Assembly: GCA_009760855.2 (NCBI GenBank)
Contig: WPIO01000009.1
Span: 1,908,501 to 1,972,500, forward strand
DNA from: Cristatella mucedo
Taxonomy: Eukaryota > Bryozoa > Phylactolaemata > Cristatellidae
Direction: 5' to 3'
DNA: 64,000 nt
The notes beneath the pieces were generated by a model, which was not told where the DNA came from, ran no database searches, and worked only from the letters and a program-made list of their open reading frames with translations. Below, one piece after another: positions 50,540 to 64,000 of this stretch. The first letter of the stretch is position 1; each line of letters starts with the position of its first letter. The position numbers were made by a program, and so were the translations under genes.

Positions 50540-51840
50540 GGCATAATAATAGCGATAATAATAATGAAACATTTGATATAGCGCCCTCAGAGAGCTCAAT
50601 CTTATTCTAGTCGCTTGACATTTGCTGCAAAGGAAGCACGACCGAATGGTGAGTGGTATCGTGCTTGATGAACAGCATGAATAACATGGTTAGGGGTGAC
50701 AAGCTTAGGGTCAGCATGCAAGTATGGTTAGTGGCAGCATGCATAAGTCAGCATGCATAAATACGTAAAGGACGAATCACATGGACCCACTAAATGCTAT
50801 ACTAAATAGATGCACTTTTAGTTTCTTTTTAAATGTGGTCAAGTCAGGAGTGAGTTTCAGGCATTAGGAGCATACGAACTAAAGGCATAGTCTCCAAAGG
50901 AATTCAGATTTGTACGAGGTGTGGGTAAGCAGATTCCGAAAAGAGACTGGTATGATGCTTAGCCTGGTGGGGGAGTAGATCTATGGGTAGGCTGGAGCCA
51001 AAGAACGAAGGGACCTAAAAGTGAGTGACATAAGTCGATGAGTTGCTTGACTGGGAGCTGGTGCAGGTCAGTGAGAAGTGGTGAGATGTGGCAACTGTGC
51101 CGCTCACGACAGACAAGCCTAGCTGCAGAGTTTTGCACCAGCTGTAAGCGACTGATTGCACAGGCCGGTAGACCAGTAAGCAGTGAGTTACAGAAGTCAA
51201 GACGGGATGTCACAGCTTCATTGACCAATTTAGGTGTTGTACCCCTGTCTAAACAAGCCCGAATTTTAGCAATGTTATGTAGCTGAAAGTAGGCCAAATG
51301 GAACAATCTGTCCAAGGAAAGGTTTTTTAATTAAAAGTATAGTTTGCTCAATGGGAAACATGATGGTGCATGTTCTCAGAGAGGGCGACAACATTAGGTT
51401 CTAATGATGAGTTCACCTTGACTGTGGAGCTTATGTGGTCGTCTAATGAAAAGGCACTTTGGAACATGACACCTAGATTTTGTGCAGATTCAACAGGAGA
51501 TATGATGGCAAAGCTGATTTTGAGCGTTTGCCTTTCCAAGTTCTGATCACACTTAGTTTGCCCATAACTAGTCAGTTTTATTATCATTCAATTTAAGAAA
51601 ATTTGCTGTCATCCATGTATGTATGTCATCAATACATGAGCAAGAGAGTTGAGAGAACTCGAGGGCTGGGAGGGATCAAAGCCAAGGTACAACTGAGTGT
51701 CATCTGCAATCTGCATACAAGTGAAAGTCTAGATTGTGCTCGGCAAGATGGAGAGTATAAACCGTGAAAAGAACAGGACCAAGCACACATCCCTGAGTTA
51801 CACGACATTTCAGAGGTTCCTCGGGTGCTCAAAAAATGCC
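50540..51840 (-). mobile_element. L2-like LINE, 5'-truncated, minus strand
   Basis: Minus-strand order: a decayed ADDTQLYLGFDPSQPSS region, TWMTANFLKLN, ISPVESAQNLGVMFQSAFSL, LAYFQLHNIAKIRACLDRG, RLDFCNSLLTGLPACAI, LQLVQNSAARLVCRERHSC, and the 3' tail at 50560-50630 with tgtcaagcgactagaataag and an ATT-rich end. It is the longest fragment of this family in the window, with several frame breaks. Confidence 0.88.
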
Positions 51841-52264
51841 ACTAGGCCAGAGTCGGTAGCACGTGTACTTGCCGGTGAATAAGGCCACTCGAGCTACCTG
51901 CCACATTCAAATGTTTAAGCCGAGTCTCTTTGTGCTTTGTCCTTATGCCCCAGCATTCGTTTCAGTGTGCTTGTGTTGCATGGGTGTAAGCCGCAGTCGG
52001 CGAAGGGTAGCCGAATCAAGATTTTCAGAACTCACCAGTTGCACTCATCGAAACGTGCTGAAACATGTATTGCATGCAATCTGCTGAACAAAAACTTCAG
52101 GTATGAGGCCACTTGAGCAAATGCAAATCGCCTGACCGGCTAATCATTTACAGCATCGACAAATCCCATAAAACGGTGTTTCCGACTTCCTTTTGCTTAT
52201 CAACGCTAAGAAATGCAATATTTGCTTAAAATGCTAGCTGCTAATGACTAAACGTTATCTTACA

Positions 52265-52435
52265 GAACGATATCAGATCTCCTGCTGCCGACCGTGACAC
52301 ATCCTTTCCAGCCGTCGTAAGCTGCTACCTTGTAGCCACTATGTACTCACTACCTCAACTGCACTCTTGACTCAGCTATACTTCCCATTTTCTCTTTGTT
52401 GCATGAGTGTTTCATGAAGTCTGTTGGCTACCTGG
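52265..52435 (+). mobile_element. LINE 3' fragment, 18620-type
   Basis: catcctttccagccgtcgta, tactcactacctcaactgca, ttctctttgttgcatgagtg, tgaagtctgttggctacctg. A SINE-B copy follows immediately. Confidence 0.75.
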
Positions 52436-52660
52436 GTCTTAGCCCAAGGGTAAGGTACTCACTATTCACGACCTCGGTCGTGGATTCGAATTTAGTAGTA
52501 GGCGATCCTTTATTGCCAACTGCAAGAGGCGTTAAGGCTCTTGCAGTTGGCAATAAAGAATCGCCTACTCTGAAGGCCGTTAAGGCTCTTCTGCCTCTAT
52601 ACGAAACGGGGCTGTTAAATCAGCTAATATTTATTTTATAGCAGCCTCGATCTGCTGTAG
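52435..52660 (+). mobile_element. SINE-B copy with internal fold-back
   Basis: Head gtcttagcccaagggtaagg, then acgacctcggtcgtggattc, an inverted duplication (52498-52568), a second ggccgttaaggctcttctgc and the tail ggctgttaaatcagctaata. Confidence 0.7.
52498..52568. repeat. 31-bp inverted repeat (hairpin)
   Basis: Arms 52498-52528 and 52538-52568 are reverse complements with a single mismatch, spaced by 9 nt. Both arms derive from the SINE-B middle segment. Confidence 0.93.
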
Positions 52661-53237
52661 ATAACTGGACTACCAGCAGTAGCCTCTCGCTTTTGACAAG
52701 AAGTTTGTTTAGGCAGCAGTTTTATTTCCTTGGTGAGCCGTTTCCTAGGGTACTAAGCTAGTGAGAAATGCTGACCATCCACAATAGTCCTACATGGGCT
52801 AACATCGAAATGAGCAGGTCTCAAACTGCTTTTTAGGGTGTAGCACATACACAAGCTTAAGTGCGCTTGAGCATGCACATGTACACTGCTCATTAACACG
52901 ATTAAGCGCAAGCCCACCACAACCGTGCTCTACAGCCAAGGTCGGCGGATTACTGCCAGCGCTAGCCTTAAGCTTGGGCCAGCCCATGCTGCAGCGGCTG
53001 CACACTCTCGTTGTCAGCCGATACTCAGCCAGCCAACCGGTCGATTTCGCGCCCCCACCCGTTCAAAGCGAGTTGTGACGCCTGCTTCCTTGCTCTGCTG
53101 AGCGAGTGCGCTGAGTCTGAACGACCGTGCACCTGCAGTGAGCAAGCCCGATCGGAGCAGTTTCCAGCCAACCAACCGAAAGCCGCCAACCACTCAGCGT
53201 TGACGAGGCGGCCTGCGGCAGCAACGGCTGGCGTTTT

Positions 53238-53487
53238 GTGCTGACGTCACCTTACGCTGCTGGAGCAGCCACAGGCTTTGCGCGTGGTAGCGCTTGCTGC
53301 CACGCCTCCTGCCAGCTCCGGCTGGCCAATCAGCGACCGTCTGTCGCAGCGGCAGACACCGGCGTGCCTGCGAGTGATCTGCCGCAGCCTGAAGGGGCCA
53401 GCACTACCAGCTGCATCGGGTCGGTCGATCTGTGCCGGCTCTGTGGGGCTTTACACAGCCGAAAGACGCACGACGGCGTATGCTCAC
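53238..53487 (+). CDS. possible cysteine-rich exon with strong donor, unassigned
   Basis: A G+C-rich open segment without an ATG. It ends VDLCRLCGALHSRKTHDGVCS directly before a GTAAGA donor at 53488. The C..C and H/C spacing resembles a small zinc-binding knuckle. No downstream exon was found, and it overlaps the 3' flank of the minus-strand gene. It could be chance in CpG-rich DNA. Confidence 0.2.
53242..53249. promoter_or_regulatory. palindromic CRE (TGACGTCA)
   Basis: A perfect 8-bp ATF/CREB-type site within a CpG-rich stretch (about 53000-53900). It suggests an active promoter or enhancer, but no transcript can be assigned to it from sequence. Confidence 0.4.
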
Positions 53488-53717
53488 GTAAGATGTAATC
53501 AAATACACTGTGTGCACCAACGGCTCCCTCCAAACAAAGCGCCGGGCCACCACGCGAGTTCAAAGCATCTGCTGGTGAGCGGCAGCACCCTGCCAGCGGA
53601 AAGTCGCACAAGCCGGATGGCTCGGTACTTGGGTCATATGCATACGTCATACGCAGAAAGAAGAGAAGTCGTCGTCGCCGCCGTAGCCACACAACTATCG
53701 CTAACGCTACTGCTCGG

Positions 53718-53918
53718 CTAGCAACCGCCGCTAGCTTGCCCAAAGTCAAAAGACTCTCCGCTGACGGATGGCTCAGAGGACGCCGTCTGCCCGTTGGCTG
53801 CTAAAGTTGCAGCTGCCGCTTGAGCCCACACTTTGTCGGCCATGACCACCGCAAGAGTACGACTCGCCTGTCTCAAGCCGAGGCCTGCTTCAGGCACACA
53901 GACGAGGCAAAGTGGTAG
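53718..53918 (-). CDS. in-frame open extension after a UAG-CUA stop
   Basis: After the TAG of the minus-strand gene the same frame stays open for 66 codons to the next TAG. It contains MADKVWAQAAAATLAANGQT and SSEPSVSGESFDFGQASGG. The stop context is TAG CTA, of the UAG-CUA type linked to readthrough. It could instead be a separate small ORF beginning at the ATG whose complement is 53841-53843 (41 codons), or plain 3' UTR. Confidence 0.3.
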   Translation of the reverse strand, partial: LPLCLVCVPEAGLGLRQASRTLAVVMADKVWAQAAAATLAANGQTASSEPSVSGESFDFGQASGGC

Positions 53919-60521
<6,603 letters not shown>

Positions 60522-60664
60522 CTGCAGAAGCGCGGGCAGCAATCAGCAAGTGTAAGTCAGGGTGCCGCAGTCAGCATGCACCAGATAGGTGGCAAGGCCA
60601 GGTGTAACTGCAGCATACTTGGGACGACACAGTGTTTGAGCGTCAAAGCTGCTACATCGCACCA

Positions 60665-61135
60665 CATCACATCTCGACGATCTGCACTGGCTCGGCATCA
60701 AGCAGGATATCGATTTCAAGGTTCTGTCACTTTTAGGTCCCTTCATTCTCTAGCTCCAGCCAACCTCTGAAATACTTGTGATCAGGCCATCGCATTACAT
60801 TGCCTGACACCACCTGCTCCTCCTCGGGTCGCTGGAGACTATGCCTTCAGTTCATATGCCCCCAACGCCCAGGACTCTCGACCGACTGATAATCATAACA
60901 TCCCGCAGACCAGACTTCACGACATTTAAGGACACAAAACGACAGAAAGAAAGAGATGAAGACCCAGCTGTCCTCACAGCCTTTTCTTCAACCCAGTGTC
61001 ATCTGTTTTTGTGTGCTTGGGCATGCTGAAATTGTGCGCATAGTATCACTAGCCAATTGACCCACTTCCCTGCCAACATGCGCAGAGTGCGTGGCTAGAG
61101 ATTTGGCTCACAGAAGGCGAAATATGAATGTCTTA
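60665..61135 (+). mobile_element. L2-like LINE 3' fragment
   Basis: It has tctgcactggctcggcatca (DLHWLGIKQDIDFK in translation), tagctccagccaacctctga, ttcatatgcccccaacgccc, and a decayed end near cgtggctagagatttggctc followed by TTATTGTTATCATTATA. It sits between exon A and the possible upstream exon. Confidence 0.72.
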
Positions 61136-61179
61136 TTGTTATCATTATAACTAAAACTATTATGGCAGGAATATGCAAC

Positions 61180-61349
61180 CTACGACAAAAGGATGTGCAA
61201 GCAAACAGAGAGCTTCGCTCCCACAAATGTAGAGAGGCTGTTCGACGTCGCTGAACCTGAACGTCGCTGAGTAGCAAACTGCCAAGCATCTCAAGCTGGA
61301 GCATTGCCAGGCGAGCTGCTAGAGGCCAGATGTGCAGGGTTTCCTGTGG
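61180..61349 (-). CDS. unidentified gene, possible upstream exon
   Basis: It reads PQETLHIWPLAARLAMLQLE and MLGSLLLSDVQ, a Leu-rich helical stretch, then continues to a weak GTTGCA donor in the phase required by exon A. The acceptor is CTACTGCAG. An earlier donor after SDVQ would not fit the phase. Low confidence because the donor is weak. Confidence 0.3.
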
Positions 61350-61440
61350 CTGCAGTAGCAGGCCCACAGTTCGGCCACACGAAAGGCTGCCGCGATCGGT
61401 CGGCGCAGTGCGCTCGCTGCTCCCGGAGGCAAGGCGGTTT

Positions 61441-61487
61441 GCCTCTCACTGGCTCTCAGCTGCTTCTGCCAGGAGCCAGTGAGAGGC
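61441..61487. repeat. 15-bp perfect inverted repeat
   Basis: GCCTCTCACTGGCTC at 61441-61455 and its exact complement at 61473-61487, 17-nt loop. Confidence 0.95.
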
Positions 61488-61555
61488 GAGAGCGCCCATG
61501 GAGCAGCACGGCAAGCTGTCGGTGACTCTAAAGCTTGTTCTGCAATCGGCTGCTT

Positions 61556-61594
61556 CAGCAGCAGCTGCTGCAGGTTCTGCAGCAGCTGCTGCTG
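61556..61594. repeat. 18-bp CAG/CTG palindrome, 3-nt loop
   Basis: CAGCAGCAGCTGCTGCAG at 61556-61573 and its exact complement at 61577-61594, spaced by gtt. Confidence 0.96.
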
Positions 61595-61664
61595 CAGACC
61601 TTAGTGAGATCAAGCATTGCAGCACACTGCAGGCAGAATGAGACAGTATATATGCAACACATAT

Positions 61665-61750
61665 GCTACGGGGCTCGAGCCCACAACCTCAACCAGACCT
61701 TGGTCCCGGGGCAAGCACCTAACCGCTGGACCAAACCAGCTTGGCAAGCT
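61665..61750 (-). mobile_element. SINE-A head fragment
   Basis: Minus-strand reading: gctggtttggtccagcggtt, aggtgcttgccccgggacca, gttgtgggctcgagccccgt. The tail is missing. Confidence 0.7.
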
Positions 61751-61919
61751 TGGCACAATCCACAGTGAGAAAACGATGAGGCACATGCTCAATGAACACA
61801 AGCTTACGGCAAGGGAGGTATGGAAAGCTCCGCTGATGCTAAAAGCCCACAAAGAAGCATATCTTGAGTGGCTGTGGTAGCAGAGACACTGGGCGACCAA
61901 AAATTGGAGGCAAGTAATC

Positions 61920-62446
61920 TTCAACATTGAAAGTAAGTTCAGGGCTCCATGCTAGGTCCGGTTCTTTTCACGGTTTATACTCTCCCTCTTGCTGATGTGA
62001 TTGCCAAGCACAATGTAGGCTTTCAATTCTATGCCGATGACACTCCGCTGTACCTTTGCTTTGATCCCTCCCAGCCTTCGAGCACCTCGAATTCTCTCAA
62101 CTCACTTGCTGCATGTATTGATGACATCCGCACATGGATGGCAGCAATTTTTCTAAAACTAAACGATGATAAAACTAACTTACTAGTTATGGGCAAACCC
62201 AGTGTGATTCAAAAATTGGAAAGGCTGACGCTCAAACTTGGCTCTGCCAGCATATCTCCTGTTGAATCAGCTCGAAATCTAGGTGTCATGTTCCAAAGTG
62301 ACCTCTAGTTAGACGACCACATCAGCTCCACAATCAAGTCTCCCTACTTTCAGCCACATATTATTGCTAAAATTCAGGCTTGTTTAGGTAATAATACCAC
62401 GTCCAAGTTGGTCCATGCATTTGTGACATCCTGTCTTCACTTCTGT
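61920..62446 (+). mobile_element. L2-like LINE, RT fragment interrupted by R2
   Basis: An open frame of 119 codons reads MLGPVLFTVYTLPLADVIAK, FQFYADDTPLYLCFDPSQPS (the YADD catalytic box), DDIRTWMAAIFLKLNDDKTN, then ISPVESARNLGVMFQSDL. This is the best preserved RT segment in the window. After a stop it continues as FQPHIIAKIQACLG and VHAFVTS, until 28S sequence interrupts it at about 62447. Confidence 0.92.
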
Positions 62447-62461
62447 AATTCAATCAAGCGT

Positions 62462-62495
<34 letters not shown>
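62447..62495 (+). other. 49-bp 28S rRNA gene fragment ending at the R2 target site
   Basis: The segment beginning aattcaatcaagcgtgggta and ending ctatgactctcttaa is the highly conserved 28S sequence immediately 5' of the R2 insertion point. It ends precisely at TCTCTTAA; the GGTAGCC that follows in rDNA is absent. It is not part of an rRNA gene here. Confidence 0.92.
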
Positions 62496-64000
62496 CAAGA
62501 GCGACGGATTCTGGAGGGAATGCACCATAAAAACAGCCATTATCAACTGCGGTTGGAGTGGATGGTGAGGAAACACCAAACTACCGCTGGTTCGACCAGG
62601 AACCACAACCCGCTACCTGGTAGTTGCCATCGATCCTACATACCGGCTGAGTAAAGTCAACCTTACTCAACGGCTGAAAGTATGGGTGAACAGAATTAGT
62701 CAAGCTCCTCTGAAGCAGCGACAGCAGCTGGACCTGCTACACTCAGTGGCCGTACCGCGACTGCTGTACAAGCTGGCCAATGCCCGGGATTCAAGCCGGA
62801 GGCAATTAGAGGAGCTAGACACCGTGGCACGATCGGCAGTGAGGGATTGGTTTCATCTGCCGAAGAGCGCAGGCTCTGCGATGCTCTACTGTAAAGTTCG
62901 AGAAGGGGTCTGGGAGTTCATCAGCTCACTCAGATGATTCCCTGACTGGAAGATCGAATGTTTGAACGCCTAAGCAGTTCAACAGATCCGGTGACTAGTC
63001 TGTGGGCACGATAAGTCAACACGAATACGTCAACACAATACTACAGGGGAAACCACGTGGGCCACAGACCAGTGGGCGCATCAAGCCTGGCAGGGCAAGG
63101 AAGCTCACTACTTCCAAAACCATGCAGCCTCGGCTTGGATGCTCAGCAACCGGATTAGTGATGGGTATGTGGTGAAGGCCGTAAAACTGCGATGTAACTT
63201 ATGGCCTGTTAAACCGTGTCTGGCCCAAACCAGACCAATGGAAGATGTTTCATGCCGCCTATGCAAGCGAACGGCAGAGACAGTAGGCCACATCTCGGGA
63301 TACTGCGAGAAGCTTAAACAGCCTCGCATATCAAGACATAATTGGGTTGTTAACTCCCTAATTCAGAGTTTGGAGAGGAAAGGCATTGCATTCAGCAGGG
63401 AACCAATCATCCCGATAGGTACTTCCGCAAACACAGAGGTACTAAAACCGGACTTGATCATCATACAGAGCCCACTAAGGATAAGCCCGTGCGGACAGCA
63501 TACGTCATCGACCCGGTTGTAACCTTCGAAGACAAGACCGCACTAGCGAAGGCCCACGAAAAGAAAGTAGCTACGTACCGACCACTAAGGGACTACATCT
63601 GTGACAAATTTAAAGTGAGTCGAGTAGAAATGGTGGGCATCATAATTGGAGCCCGCAGGGTTGGTTGAAAAACAACGAGCTAGTGTTAGAAAGAATCGGG
63701 ATTGGCACCCACTGGCTCTACCAACACCTGTGTGCAAGAGTGCTCCGGGGCCATGACCCTGACCATGCTAAGGAGCTTCGCAGACGACTACGAGAGGGAG
63801 AGAGCTGGCTAGGACAACTGGCAACTGACAACTCGGCAAGGCCAATGACAGAGGCGCAACATGTCGAGTCATGCCCCCTGGGCGCGTAGAGAAGTGGATG
63901 AAAGTTAGGCGCCTATTCATAAGGCCAAGACGATCAGATCTGACACCATATGCCACACATACACTTGGACCAGGATGGGCTAGTCCTACGGTTGTGCAAG
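62496..64000 (+). mobile_element. R2-type non-LTR retrotransposon, internally deleted
   Basis: A 5' region of about 100 nt follows the 28S flank. Then comes RT-thumb sequence (YRLSKVNLTQRLKVWVNRIS, APLKQRQQLDLLHSVAVPRL), a CCHC knuckle (CRLCKRTAETVGHISGYC with PRISRH), and restriction-like endonuclease parts: KPDLII, then in another frame AYVIDPVVTFEDKTA and HEKKVATYRPL. RT fingers and palm are absent. Several frameshifts and stops, so no active protein. The 3' end may extend past the window. Confidence 0.85.

Overview
The window is animal nuclear DNA. Genes are split by GT-AG introns of about 0.1 to 12 kb and set among LINEs, tRNA-derived SINEs, a decayed Tc1-type transposon and large microsatellites. 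The gene content (SPTLC2, a reticulon, p31comet/MAD2L1BP) is bilaterian. An R2-family retrotransposon and L2-like LINEs suit an invertebrate or basal deuterostome, but I cannot name the species.

Layout. (1) 1187-33082, minus strand: a serine palmitoyltransferase subunit 2 gene. Ten coding exons with matching splice phases give residues 1-454; the C-terminal exon or exons lie beyond the left edge. Its introns hold a 625-bp (CA)n block, a (TA)n block between two SINEs, LINE fragments, a Tc1 remnant with a SINE inside it, and a short TIR element. (2) 33083-33369: a 287-bp gap between two divergent start codons, a likely shared promoter. (3) 33370-42072, plus strand: a complete 7-exon reticulon gene of 340 codons. 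(4) 45641-49740, plus strand: a two-exon gene for the spindle-checkpoint silencer p31comet. (5) 53919-60521, minus strand, perhaps reaching 61349: the 3' part of a gene I cannot name, built from phase-compatible exons. Its stop codon is followed by 66 open codons in frame. (6) 61920-64000: a 5'-truncated LINE joined to an R2-type element that still carries 49 bp of 28S rRNA sequence ending exactly at the R2 target nick.

The named genes act at the ER membrane (sphingoid base synthesis by SPTLC2, tubule shaping by reticulon) and at the spindle checkpoint (p31comet). The head-to-head SPTLC2/reticulon pair is the only arrangement that suggests co-regulation. Repeats contribute much of the non-coding DNA. 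One SINE family shares its 3' tail with the resident LINE, and a LINE 3' end lies directly against a reticulon splice acceptor.

Limits. Exons were found by reading protein similarity and splice signals by eye; repeat ends are approximate; family names come from recognition, not searches.
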